Of a stretch of 64,000 nt of DNA, positions 11,201-22,176 are shown one piece after another. Below the pieces are notes generated by a model. The model saw only the letters and a list, made by a program, of their open reading frames with translations. It was not told the DNA's origin and did no database searches. The stretch spans positions 372,001 through 436,000 of the forward strand of contig OZ251239.1 of assembly GCA_965240325.2 (NCBI GenBank). The letters are read 5' to 3'. Position 1 is the first letter of the stretch, and the number at the start of each line of letters is the position of its first letter. Made by a program: the position numbers and the translations under genes. This DNA comes from Rebecca billardiae RCC1528. Its lineage: Eukaryota > Haptophyta.

Positions 11201-14200
11201 GACGCTCGCGGCCGCCGCGCGCGCGCACGCCGCCTCGCTGCTCGGCTGCGAGGCGGCGGTCCTACTGCTGCTGCGCGCGTCCGATCGTTCTCTCGTCACG
11301 CGCGCGGCCGATGGCGCGCGCGTGCTCTCCGCCGACAAGGGGATCCTCGGCCTGCTCACGCGGCGCGGCGAGCTGATCAACGTGCGCTCGCCGGACGAGG
11401 ACGCGCGCCTCGACACGCGCTCGAGGGTCGAGCTCTCGGGCATCCTCGCGCTCCGGGCGCAGTCGCACAACGAGCCCCCGAGCGCGCGCGTGCGCTCGCT
11501 GCTCCTAGTTCCATTGCTTGCGCGCGTGGGCGCGTATCCGGGTATCGTGAGCGGCGCGGCGGCGGACGGGAGTGCGGCGGGCGGCAGCCTCGGGGGCAGC
11601 TTCAGCACGAGCTTCACGCGCCGCCGCGCCGAGCGCGAGCGCGCCGCCGGCCCACGCGCCGCCGCCGCCGAGGCTGGCGGCGCGCAGAACGACGCCGACG
11701 CGCCGCGCGCCGCCGAGCAGATGGATGTGATAGGCGTTCTGGTGGCGGCGAATCGCACGATGGCGGCGCAGCCGGCCAAGCGCGCGCCGAAGGGCGGCGG
11801 CGTGGCGGCGGCGGGCGCGGCTGTCGCCGGCGCGCGCGCCAAGGGCGCCGCTTCGCCCGCGGCGGGCGCCCTCGAGGCGGCGCCATTTCAGCCGGTGCGC
11901 AGCGCGCGTGCGCGGCGCGCGGCGCGGCCGCGCGCTGCGGCGCGCGGCCGAGTGGTGCGCGAGCGCGCCCCGCGCGCTGCCGCCGCGGCGCGCGCTCACG
12001 GCGGCGCTGCCCCGCCCGCTGTGCCCCACACCGCGCGCGCGCGCGCCGCGCCGCCGCCTTCCCGCCTGCGCGCGCGCGCCCGCAGGAGGACGAGCACCTC
12101 GCCGCCACCATCGCCGCGCAGCTCGCCGTCGCGGCCGTCGACGCGGCGCTGCACCGAGAGGCAGTTGGCGACGCGCGCGCGCGCGAGGCCTCGCTCAGCT
12201 CGCGGCAGCAGCTGCTCAAGGCGGTGCACGTGTGCATGTCCGCGCAGCTCTCGTGGCCCGAGCTGTGCGCGCGCGTGCGCGCGCAGGCGCGCGAGCTGAT
12301 CGGCGCGACCGCCGCGGAGCTCTACCTGTGCGAGGCGGGCGGGCGCGAGCTTATGAGCACGATGAGCGGAGCTACAGGCGGCTCCAACGACTCGCTCGCC
12401 GCCGAGGCGGCGGCCGCCGCCGAGGCCGCCGCCGCCGCCGCCGTGGCGAAGGCGGCGACGGTGCGGCGCGCGCGCGCGCAGGACGTGGCGGCGCGCTCGG
12501 CCGCGGCCTCCGCCTCCGCCGCCGACGGCTCCGGCGGCGACGGCGGCGGCGGCGGCGGCGGCGGCGAGGGTGCCGAGGGGGGCACAGACGACGGCGGCGG
12601 CGCCGTAGAGGAAGTGGTCCGCTTCCGCGTCGAGTGGCTGCTGGCCGCGGGCGAGGACGACGCGGTGACGCTCGGCGCGCGCGCCATCGACGCCGGGCAG
12701 ACCGTCGTCGCGAACGCGCGCGCGCCCGACGCCGTGCCCGACGGTGCGGACAAGGGCGGCTGGAGTGCACTGGATGCGCTCGCATCCACGCTCGATCGCT
12801 CCGCGCTCGCCGACGACGCTGACGCGCGCGCGCTCGCGCTCGCGCGCGCCAAGCCCTCGCGCTTCGCGGTGGTGCTGCGCGCTGGCGGCGGCGGCGGCGG
12901 CGGCGCCAGCGGGCTCGGCGGCGGGCTCGGCGGCGCGGGCGGCGCCGACGGCAGCGGCTCCACCGCGGCCTCGTTCAGCACCGCCCCACCCACGAAGAAA
13001 AAAGGCGCATCAACCAAGTCCGCGCCCGCCGCCGCCTCCGCCCACGCCGCCTCCGGCCCCGCCGCGCCCTCCTCCGGCGTCGGCCCGAAGGTCGGCGTGC
13101 TCGTCGTCGAGCGCCCCTCGCCGTTCGCGGACGCGGAGGTGGACACGTTCGCCGAGCTCGCGCAGCAGCTGGGCGCGATCGTGCACATGCACCGCGCGCG
13201 CTGGGAGGCGATCGCGGCGGTCGAGCGCGCGAACGCGCACGCGCACCGCCACTCGCTGCTGCTCGCAGCCGCTCGTCTCTCGCTCCGTTCATATGCGAAC
13301 TACGACGGCGCGTTCACCCACGCGCTCGACATGGCGTCGCAGCTCGGCTGCGAGGCGCTCAACCTCTTCGTGCTCCGGCGCGTGGACGCGCACGAGGCGA
13401 CGGCCGCCGGGCTCAGCGTGGGCACACTGGCCCTCTGGTCGCGGCTTCGCGCGCCGGACGAGGAGGGAGGTGGCGGCGCAGACACGCCGCGCGCGCCGCA
13501 GCCCGGCGGCGCCGCCGCGCCGCCCTCCGCGCACTTCCGCGCCGTCGCGCTCTCCGACGTGTACGCCCCGGTCGGCGGCATCCTCGGCCACGTGGCGCAG
13601 ACGGGGCAGGCGGTGCGCACGGACGACGCGACGATCCACCCGTTCTACCACGCGCCGGTCGACGCTCTCACCGAGGGCCCTCACTCCGCGTCGCGCGCGG
13701 TCGGCTCCGCCCTCGCTGTCATGCCGGTGCGCGACTCGCTCGGCCACGTCGTCGGCGTGCTCCAGGCGCGCGGCAAGCGCGCGCACAGGCAGGGCGCGGC
13801 GGCGGCGCTCCCGGCCGCGTTCCGGGACGCGGAGGCGGACGGCGGGGGCTCCTTCACGACGGAGGACATCGAATTCTTGGAGGTGCGCGCGCCGCGCCGC
13901 CCCCGCAAGCGCGGCCGCCCCCGGCAAGCACGGCCGCGGACCGTGAGCAACTCGCGCGCGATCTCGCGCGTGATCTCGCGCGTGATCTCGCGCGTGATCT
14001 CGCGAATGATCTCGCGCGTGATCGCGGTCTGGCCGTGCGTCCCGGCGTGCGAGCGGCGGCGGGGTGCGCCGCGCCGTGCACTGTGCGCCGCGCGAGCGGT
14101 GCAGCGCGCGCCCAGCGTCATCCGACGCGCGTCGCCCCGCCCGCGTCGCCGCCTCCTCCCCCCGCGCCCCCCCCGCGCGCGCAGGCGTACGCGTACGTGC

Positions 14201-14829
14201 TCTCCCACTTCCTGCAGATGGTCCGGCTGCACGGCGCGTCCGGACTCCAGGTCGAGTCGGTGCAGGAGGCCAGCATCCGGCTGCAGGGCGTGGCGCGCGA
14301 CTCGGCAGAGGCCGAGCTCGAAGACGAGCGCGGGACCCTTGCGCACGCGGTCGGCAGGCTGGGTGAGACTGAGCCACGCGAGGCGGCCGAGCTGCTGCGC
14401 GCGATGCCTGCGTCCGGGCTGATCCGCACCGACCGGATGGGTGGGATGAAGGGCTCGCGCGGCTCGCCCAGCGCCCTGCCGCCGCTCGAGCGCCAATTCT
14501 CGCCGGGCACGCAGGCGCGGCGCGCGCGCATCCGCGCGATGGGCGCGCCACTCAGCGCGGCCTCCTCGAAAGCGCCGACCACGCGCGTCGGCGGCGTGCG
14601 CGCCACGCCCGCCGACGCGGCGGCGCGCGGCGGCGCCGACGCCGCGGCGACCACGCCGCCGCGCACGGGCGGCATGACGCTCGCCACCAACGCGAGCGGC
14701 GCCACGCAGATTGCGGACGTGCGCGGCGCACACGCCGCCTCCTCCGCTGAGCTCTACTCCAGCACCACGCGCCGCAGCCGTGAGGAGGCGGTCTGGGATG
14801 AGGTCTTCCGCAACATCCGCATGCTCTGA
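8282..14829 (+). CDS. Giant IQ-motif protein with five GAF-like units (four exons)
   Basis: I assemble four exons: 8282-10040, 10402-11894, 12086-13882 and 14185-14829, 5694 nt in all, giving 1897 residues in one frame. Introns are 10041-10401 (phase 1), 11895-12085 (phase 0) and 13883-14184 (phase 0); all are GT-AG with GC-rich ends. The start at 8282 has a GCCATGG context. An IQ-like motif (ALVFQSMFRGRTVRQ) lies near residue 80. Five GAF-like units follow. Each pairs a helix and strand (for example AAVLLLLRA, ELYLCEAGG, LNLFVLRRV) with a later strand such as VIGVLVAANR, VGVLVVERP or HVVGVLQARG and a closing helix. The first, second and fourth are split by long Ala/Gly/acidic disordered inserts. 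GAF domains are known to bind cyclic nucleotides or other small ligands; the ligands here are unknown. No kinase, cyclase or phosphodiesterase domain is present, so the output is not evident. Confidence 0.8.
13960..14025 (+). repeat. 12-bp minisatellite inside intron 3 of the GAF gene
   Basis: Five head-to-tail copies of GATCTCGCGCGT (13960-14019, one copy varying to GATCTCGCGAAT) plus a partial sixth. They lie wholly inside the inferred intron 13883-14184, so they are not translated if the splice model is right. Confidence 0.85.
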
Positions 14830-15653
14830 GCAGTCGGTCTCAGATTACTCTGTGGTCTGAGGCAGGGCGCGGCGGCGGCTTGCTCGTGCCGCACTGCTGC
14901 TCATGATGCGGCCGATGTGAGAAGTGACGACACGGGTACAGCCGAGCCCGACAGCGCGCGACGACGACGACGACCGCGTTGCGCGGTTGCTTGACCTCGT
15001 CTGCTTGACCTCGTCGCGCTGCCAGCTGCGCGACCCAGCAGCATTATTTAAGTATAAGTTGCTGCGCGTGCTATTAATATATATATATAATTTATATATA
15101 TAGCTACTAGCTAGCGCGCGCGCGCGCTCCGGGCCCGGCTCTGCTCACTCTCTCTAGCTAGTCTCTCACGGCGACTCACGTCTCACGACTCTCACTAGTC
15201 ACTGTCTCTCTCTCTGACTCTCTCTCTGTCCCGGTATTGACGCACACACTACCGACATCACATGCACACAGCAGCGCTCTCACTCTCACTCTCACTGTCT
15301 CTCTCTCTGACTCTCTCTCTAGCTGTCCCGGTATTGACACACCGAGTACACACACACACACACACACACACCGACACACATATATCATCATATGTATATA
15401 TATATACATACATATATACATATGTATATATATATATGATGTGATGTATATATATACATATACTGTGCAGCCGCCTGTCGAGTGCCCCTGTGCGCGCCTG
15501 ATGCATGGCTGGGAGGCGCGCCGCAAGTTCCGCACTTACTTGTATATATTGGATCGTCGCGCGCGCGCGTCCGGTCACGGCCACGGCCCCGGTGACGGGT
15601 CGACAGCAGTTGTCGTCACCTAGCCCACAGACCGGCCGTGGTGAATGCGCTCA
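14830..15653. other. Convergent 3' intergenic region with microsatellites
   Basis: No gene seen. It holds AT repeats at about 15079-15110, a CG run at about 15116-15127, and an imperfect ~90-bp duplication in which CTGTCTCTCTCTCTGACTC and CCCGGTATTGAC recur (about 15199 and 15294). A CA repeat at about 15351-15371 and a TA/CATA palindromic tract at about 15390-15465 follow. The flanking genes both end here. Confidence 0.7.
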
Positions 15654-17420
15654 TCAATACTGCTTCGCCGTCGCGTGCTGCTGCTCCTGCAGCTGCGGCT
15701 GGACCTGCTGGAGGGCCACCTGCACCTTGGTCGTCGACGCGCTCGAGCCCGCAATCACCACGGCCGTGCCCACGATGGTCACGAGCATGCCGACGCAAGC
15801 GAGCGGCGTCGGCGGCGACATGTGGCGCCACCACACGTTCTCGGCACTCGCGATGACGGGCCCGAGCAGCGCGAGCACGGAGACGACAAGGGGCGAGATG
15901 TACTTGAGCGCAACCACGAAGCCCAGGTTGCCCAGCACCTCCACGAAGAGCGCCGCGCCGAGCGCGACGGGCAGCTTGCGCGGCATGAGGAAGCCGAACA
16001 CGCCGGTGGGCTCGATGCCGAGCGGCGCGCGCGCCGGGCCGAGGAGCAGCACGGGGATGGTGAGCGCCCACGCGCCAAAGGCGATGAGGGCGAACTGTAC
16101 GGCGGGCTCCATCACCGGCCGGAGCCGCTTGCACGCGAAGAGGTACATCACGCTGCCCAGCGTGCCGCTCAGCGCGATCAGGCAGCCGAGGTTCTTCTTC
16201 GAGCTATCGGCCGCCTCGTGCTCGGCGCCGGCGGCCGGCGCGGGCGCGGAGAGGGTGATGACAATGAGACCGGCGAGGGCGACGAGCGCGCCGGCGCCCT
16301 CCGAGAGCAGGATGGGCTCGCGGCGGATGAGGCGCAGGCTGAGCAACAGGATGGGTGTCATGTTATTGAAGAGCAGCGCCAGTGACGCGCGCGTCATGTG
16401 CAGCGCGACGACGAACGTGCCGAAGTGGAACCACCAGCCGACCGCCGCGCACCCGACGAGCAGCACGCGCGTCGGGCTGCCGAGCGAGTTGCGCACGTTC
16501 TGCGAGGCGACGAAGCGCGTGATCGCCCACGGGGCAAGGATGAGCGTCGTGCATATGAACCGCCACGAGAGCCGCGTGAGCAGCGTAGCCTCGTCGCCGA
16601 GCACGTGGAAGCCCATGTCGGTGGAGGACATGCACAGGACTGCGACAGTCAGGATGGCCCAGCCGATGATCGGCACCTTGCGCTCAATCTTCATCGCCAC
16701 CACCTTCTCGGCGTCGGGGACGGAGGCGGTGGTGGGGCGGCGCGAGGAGAGGGAGAGGCGCCTGGCCGGCACGCCGGCCGCGCCGTCGTCCGGCGCCGCC
16801 CCCTTGTGCCCGTCGCTGTCACCGAGTGCGGCGGTGGACTCGGGCGTCGGTCGACAACGGAACACCAGCATGTCTGCTGGCTCGCCAGAGGCCGGCTCGA
16901 CGGCGATGGGGCGGCCGTCCTCGGGGTCGTCCTCCACACGGTCGCTCGAGATGACCTGCGCCTCAATCCACTCGACTGTAGGCTCCTGCTCCTGCTCCTG
17001 CGCCGACTCAGCCAAGGGCTGCTGCGCAGGCACCGGCGGCGCGCGCTGGACCTCGCTGAACGTCACCTCCGTGATGCCGCTGGGCAGGTGCGGCAGGTGG
17101 AGAAAGGAGCGGTTGTCAAGGCGATGGATGCCCTGGACCGTGAACACACGCCCAACGTCCTCTTCCTCGGGCACCACCGCGGCGTCGCTGCGCGGCACGT
17201 TGGGGTGCAGCAGGCCTCCGCCGCCCTCCGCCTCTGCAGGCGGCTCGGCGGCATCAGCATCGGGCACGATCGCGCCGCCAGCCTCAGGCAGGACAGAGGC
17301 GAGATCTTCGGCCATTTGCTCCTCGGGAAGCCCGACAGCTGCCCCGATGGCGCTCACGTCCACCGCCCATGTCTGCTCGGCGTTGTCGTCGTCAGCGGTC
17401 ATCCTCTGCTGCTCGTTCAT
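15654..17420 (-). CDS. EamA-type (DMT superfamily) membrane transporter
   Basis: A 588-residue single-exon frame from the ATG at 17420; frame continues upstream only through a TTG, so I take this Met. Residues 1 to about 240 are acidic and Pro/Gln-rich, predicted disordered and presumably cytosolic. From about 245 there are roughly ten hydrophobic helices in two EamA-like halves, starting at VPIIGWAILTVAVLC and including FNNMTPILLLSLRLI, LVALAGLIVITLSAP, VALKYISPLVVSVLALLGP and PLACVGMLVTIVGTAVVIAG. The motif order (helix pair ending in a conserved R/K, then MTPI, then a second half with SPLVVSVLALLGPV) matches drug/metabolite transporters of the SLC35F/EamA kind. The substrate cannot be read from sequence. 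The C-terminus is Gln-rich. The long acidic N-terminus is unusual for the family. Confidence 0.8.
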   Translation of the reverse strand: MNEQQRMTADDDNAEQTWAVDVSAIGAAVGLPEEQMAEDLASVLPEAGGAIVPDADAAEPPAEAEGGGGLLHPNVPRSDAAVVPEEEDVGRVFTVQGIHRLDNRSFLHLPHLPSGITEVTFSEVQRAPPVPAQQPLAESAQEQEQEPTVEWIEAQVISSDRVEDDPEDGRPIAVEPASGEPADMLVFRCRPTPESTAALGDSDGHKGAAPDDGAAGVPARRLSLSSRRPTTASVPDAEKVVAMKIERKVPIIGWAILTVAVLCMSSTDMGFHVLGDEATLLTRLSWRFICTTLILAPWAITRFVASQNVRNSLGSPTRVLLVGCAAVGWWFHFGTFVVALHMTRASLALLFNNMTPILLLSLRLIRREPILLSEGAGALVALAGLIVITLSAPAPAAGAEHEAADSSKKNLGCLIALSGTLGSVMYLFACKRLRPVMEPAVQFALIAFGAWALTIPVLLLGPARAPLGIEPTGVFGFLMPRKLPVALGAALFVEVLGNLGFVVALKYISPLVVSVLALLGPVIASAENVWWRHMSPPTPLACVGMLVTIVGTAVVIAGSSASTTKVQVALQQVQPQLQEQQHATAKQY

Positions 17421-20420
17421 CGCGCCGGCCTGCACCCGGTGCGGCCTGTGCAGTTCGAGCTGCGTTGGAGGACGCTGGATGCCACGCGGATGCAAAAAAG
17501 CGGTAATCAGGTGGTAGATAGTCAAAAGCTCTTATGGGATTTCTTTCTATGGAGGGCCCTCATCTATATTCTGTGTCCTACTCACGAAACTTTTACCGAG
17601 TTTTTTACGCCTGCTCGTCCAGTTTGACTGGGCAGACGCGAATCTCCTGTCGGTTCACGAATCTCACAAAGGAGGAAGCGGACGGACCAGTCCTGCAGCT
17701 GTTCAAGCTTCCAGCCAATGATAGATGTGTTCCAGGCAGTACTGTACAAGTTGAAAGTTGATCTGACGCCGCCGCCGCCGCCGCCCGATAACCCGATTCC
17801 CATCATCAACGGCCCGCCCCATCAGCCATGGCGGCCGTCGTCCCCTTAGCGCGAAAAGCAACAGGGTAGGCCAGTCACCCGCGGAATGCCCGCGATGCTC
17901 GCATTCGGGAGTTCAATCATACATCGGTAGTTCAGCACAGCAACTCGGCGCAGTGGCGCGTGGCGACGGCTACCATCTCCCTGCACGTCCGGATTTCCGC
18001 CGCGGAGCGCTGCGCGCCCCAGGGTCGCGCATGGACGCACGCCTGCATATTCGTCAAGTTTGTCATCTGGCCGCGATGAGAGCCTCGATGGAGGCCGTTT
18101 TGAACGCACGTAGGCGCAGCGAGACGACGCGTGCAGGGCCGTTCGACGCTGCGGGCGCCTTGCTGATGGCGTTAGAGACTCAAGATTGAGGCCTGCTGAA
18201 GACTAAGTCCCTCGGACAGTCCGGGCGCCAGACCCGGACTGTGCAGGCGCCCGAGATATGAATCTTATCTAAGATCGACAACGCCAGCACACCAGGCGCG
18301 CAGTTCAATTCCGGTCGGTGATTCACCCGAGGAGCTACACAGCACGACGATGACGCCGATGATCCTCCGGCCGCCGAATAGTTATAATAATAGTGTCAGA
18401 CGGCCTATTGCCGGGACTTCAAGCTAGCAATCAGCTCAAGTACTACTAGCTGACGCGGTCAGTACCTGTTACGTTCAGAAGAGGCTGCGCCGGCTCACTT
18501 AATACTGCTGCTGGCTATGATGCCGACTCTTCCCGACTTCCATTGGACCAGGTCCAGGGGCACGGGGGCTCCGCACCGTTGCTGTTGGCGTTGACGTGCC
18601 GCGTCGACGGCTCCGCTCACCGTCCGCTGTCCGCAGCCGCGCGGGCCGGACGCGGCGGAGTGACGCGGACGCCCAGGCTGAGAGCCTGCGACGACTATAC
18701 CGCTATAATCCAGGAGCTAATGAGTCTCAGCACCAGCTGCCGCGGCTGTGAGCTCGTCATCAGCCAGTAGTAACTCGGCCTCACGCGGCACTGGCCCTAG
18801 CGTGGTCCGACGGACTCGGGTAAGGAGGCAGCCAGGACCGTCGCGGAGGAGCCCCCGCGAGTCAAGCACTGTCTCAAAGTTCAGTCAGTGACTGTCGTAA
18901 CAGTGACGTGGCTGACTCACCGTGACTGAGTAGTGAGTCACTACTCTCATTGGAACCGTCTGCTGACGAAATTCCTGGCTTCAGCGGTGCCACCGGGCAC
19001 GTCTTCCGCGCCGGAGTCTGCGGCTCGCGTCCGGTCCGGGTCTGACTCTGAGTCTGACGCTCACTCACTGACGGTCTGAAGCTGGCCACTGCGGGCGGTA
19101 GAATTTGATAGTATTGCGTTGGTATAATAACGCAGGCGGCTGTCTGATGGCAGCCTGCGGAGAGTCGGAGACGTGCGCAGTGTAATTAAATCGTCTTATT
19201 GCATCATCAGTGCCCGGCACTCACACTGCGCGGCTGCAGCGGCAGTGGCATCAGTCACAGTGCGGCAGGGACATTGACCGTCCGCCCGGGCGGGACAGGC
19301 CGGGACAGGTCGGCCGCCGCGGGTCCGGGAATGAGTGACTCCGGGACGGGGCCGCCGGGAGGACTACGGGACGACTCGGCAAATAAGGTGGCGGGATCGT
19401 CCGCGACTGATGACGGAGAACTTTATTATTATCATTCAGCCATATATGATTGTGATGATGCCTCCGATCTGCCCACGACTACTCCGGGTCACCCCAGGCG
19501 GCCACCGTCTCAGGCAGTCAGGCAGCGTCTACTGCATTCTACTAGTACCACGACTACCAGTAGTCGTACTGATATTGTTTAGTCATCAATATAATTGTAG
19601 TAGTTATCGTATATATATATCGTGTCGTAGTCAGACAATGCCTGCTTCGGATCAGAGTCAGCTTGACCGTCCTTGGGCTTGTCGGTCGCTAGTGAGTCAT
19701 ACGCATTACGGTTATAATATTATATTTACGCGCCGGACGGATAAGTCCGAGACCGCGCCAGGCATCTGTCTGTTACTATTATTATTTATTATAATTAGAA
19801 TGACGAACTAAGCTTAAAGCTAGTTCACGGTGACGCCCGACGCCGCGGTCAGCCGGTCATGAATCACATTATCATCATCATTTGCGCGCAGCATGATCGG
19901 CCCAACTTCGTACGTCAGTCAGTTCCGCAGCCCCGGCCCGGCGGCCCGGCCTGCGTCAGGCCCGCGGCCTGCCGTGCGGGCCGCTAACTGCGGGGCCGCC
20001 GGGCGTACCGCGGTACCGCCCGCGGGCCCCGAGTCCTGCCGCATGAGTCCGCCGGTCCGCGGTCGATGCCATGATGACCGAATCACTGCGATCGGTCGAA
20101 GCCAGTCCAACGCACGCAGGGGTCAGGCCTGCGAGATGCCCGGGACAGCCGCACTGCACCCAGGGGGCTCCGTGCCGCGAGACAGAGCCACGCCGGCACG
20201 GACGCGGGACACCAGCGGTCGCGCACAGCGCAGCATCTGTACTCCGATGTGAGTCGGAACTGAGCTGATTCAGGCCCTTCAAACGCGGATGCGGACGTCA
20301 AAGCCCCGCGGGTCCGCGCGTCGGCCCTCCAGCATCGGCCAGCCATCGGGCCGCAGCCCGGCGGCAGAACGAGTGCACGAGCGCAGCGCGTCAAGCCATC
20401 GGCCGAGCGGACAGATGCGC
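17421..20420. other. 3-kb gene-poor region
   Basis: No gene I can support. Composition is mid-GC with many GACTC/GAGTC words and tetranucleotide-poor. Short frames exist (for example 17953-18189 on +), but none shows domain-like sequence. A 9-bp stem with a 9-nt loop (ACAGTCCGG to CCGGACTGT) lies at about 18216-18242. 20271-20420 immediately follows the CHCHD gene on its strand and should hold its 3' UTR. Confidence 0.5.
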
Positions 20421-20970
20421 TCAGTGGGCGCGCTCTGCGCGGCGGGGCAGGCGGCAGCATGCACGCGAGGGAGGTGGCGTGTGAGCCCAGGTGCGTGCGG
20501 GAGACGGTGCTCTGGGCGCGGGCGCGCGCACCGTGGCACTGCTTCATCATGTCGTAGATGTGGTCGCATCGCTCGAACTGGTTGCCCGTGTCCGCCATGC
20601 ACTTGAGGAACCCCTGAGTCTCAACGGAGCAGACCGGTGCACCGCCGCCTGCCGGCAGCGCGCCCTGCTCAGCGGGCGCGGGCGCGGCGGTGGAGCCACC
20701 ACCACCGCCGAACATGTAGTTGCCCACAGCCGAGCCCACCATCGAGCCCGCAGCCGACGAGGCCATCGTACCCATCAGGCCCGGGCCCTGGCTCTGCACG
20801 GCCGGCGGCTGCGCTGCGGCCGAGGCCGGGGCCGGAGGCGGCGAGGGCTTTGGCGCCATCGACGCCTGCGACGGCGCGGAAGGCGCGGCGTTGGTGTGCA
20901 TGCCACGCGACGGCGGCGCCGACGGGGCGGCGGGCTTCGGCCCGGCGTTCTGGCGGCGCGAGAATCCCAT
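20421..20970 (-). CDS. CHCHD2/CHCHD10-like twin CX9C mitochondrial protein (two exons)
   Basis: Exon 1 is 20970-20532; the inferred intron is 20531-20435 (97 nt, GT-AG); exon 2 is a 14-nt terminal exon, 20434-20421. The product is 150 residues, close to the usual length of about 150 for this family. The start at 20970 gives MGFSRRQNAGPKP, the basic N-terminus typical of the family. A central Gly/Ala-rich hydrophobic stretch (GTMASSAAGSMVGSAVGNY) precedes a CHCH domain with C114, C124, C135 and C145, two exact CX9C motifs. Family members act in the mitochondrial intermembrane space on respiratory chain and cristae function and are imported by the MIA40 disulfide relay. Without the splice the frame runs on through about 180 residues of unlikely sequence. 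The fold is clear; the micro-exon is inference. Confidence 0.85.
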
Positions 20971-21482
20971 GGGTGCGGAGTGGCGGAAGGACGCGACGAG
21001 GCGGACGACGAGCTGCTGGCCGAGAGACGGTCGAGACGAGCTGCGGTCGTAGGAGGTGTCCCGACGAGCCACGCACCTCTCCTTCGCGGGGCGCGGCTAC
21101 TGTTCTAGCCGGGGCGACGCGCCAATTGGCGCGCTTTCTCGCGAGGAGCCTTGCACCAAGGGCGGTACTTGCACGATGGCTGCTCGCCACGGGGCCCTCG
21201 CAAGAGTGTCAGTCAAGGCTGGAAGATTCAAGATATTGATACACGCCGACTGTCGCCGACTGTCAAAGTCAGGTTGGCCAGTGGTCAAGAACTGGCGACC
21301 CGCGCCCGGCGGCGCCACCGGCTCGCCTGCGCAGCACTCCTAAGAACTGGCCCAGCCCCAGCATGGCCACTGGCGTCAGCCGCTAAGCGAGGCGGCCCAC
21401 GCGCCATTCGACAAGCCGTGACGGGCGAGCAGTACGGCTGCGCCGCGCGACGCCTGGCCCACCTGGCCAGGCGGCGAGCGCC
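20971..21482. promoter_or_regulatory. Divergent 5' region of the CHCHD gene and an orphan
   Basis: 512 bp between the two divergent starts. No coding frame persuades me. The part next to the CHCHD start continues in frame upstream only via a GTG, and reads like 5' UTR. It contains paired words such as GACTGTCGCCGACTGTC. Confidence 0.35.
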
Positions 21483-22176
21483 ATGGCCGACGACGGCCCC
21501 CCGCGCCTCGTCCACTGCCTGCCGTACCACCCGGGCAAGGGCCACGCGCGCTTTGCGGTCGTGAAGCAGTGCGTGCAAGCACGCGCGCACGCCCGCGCGC
21601 GCGGCGGGCCGTGCGCGGCGCGCGTGGGCGCGCGTGGCGCACACCCCACCCACGAGCCTCGCCGCGCGCCGCCCCGCTCACGGCATGCCGCCCGTGCCGC
21701 CCATGCGCGGCCTCGTGCGTCGCTGCGTGCGCAGCTTCCTGCCTGCCGGCTGGTGCGCCGCGTACAAGTTCACGATCTTCGAGGACTCGTACCTCGTGAG
21801 CTTCGTCGAGGTGGACATGCAGGGGAGGCAGACACGCGAGGACGCGGCGCTGCACCTCGCGCGGTACGCGGCCGCGCACCGACAGCCGCCGCCGCTGGCG
21901 GGCGATACGGCGAGCGGCGTGCATGCACACGCCTGCTCACAAGGCTGGCTCTCCTCGCTGCCCCGCTTCGAGCTCGTGTGGCCGCTCGCGATGGACGCGG
22001 AGTTCATACGCACCGTCGACCAGGCCTTCTACACAGCCGCGCTGCGCCCGCGCGCCGCCAAGCGCAAGGGCCTCGGCTCGCCCGGCGACAGCGCGAGCGG
22101 CAGGCCGCCAGGCAGCGGCGCGGACCTGCCGCTCGAAGTGCACGCCAAGATGCGCCGGCTCTCCTTCGACCCGTGA
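21483..22176 (+). CDS. Conserved-looking orphan, two exons
   Basis: I assemble exon 1 21483-21568 and exon 2 21735-22176, joined across a 166-nt GT-AG intron (GTGCGTGCA to TGCGTGCGCAG, phase 2), giving 175 residues. Exon 1 reads MADDGPPRLVHCLPYHPGKG; exon 2 opens in FLPAGWCAAYKFTIF and continues EDSYLVSFVEVDMQG. The mix of aromatic and acidic residues is unlike the Ala/Arg noise of non-coding GC-rich frames here, so I consider it real. No domain recognised. The C-terminal half (about 135-175) is basic and low complexity. The last 7 codons and stop lie in a 34-bp tandem duplication. Other donors a few bases downstream would change only the junction residues. Confidence 0.6.

Noticed and set aside
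13950-14026. CRISPR-like short repeats
   Set aside because: A 12-bp tandem array without unique spacers, inside an intron; a minisatellite.
17953-18189. 78-residue frame with a basic composition
   Set aside because: Short, no recognisable motif and isolated in gene-poor DNA.
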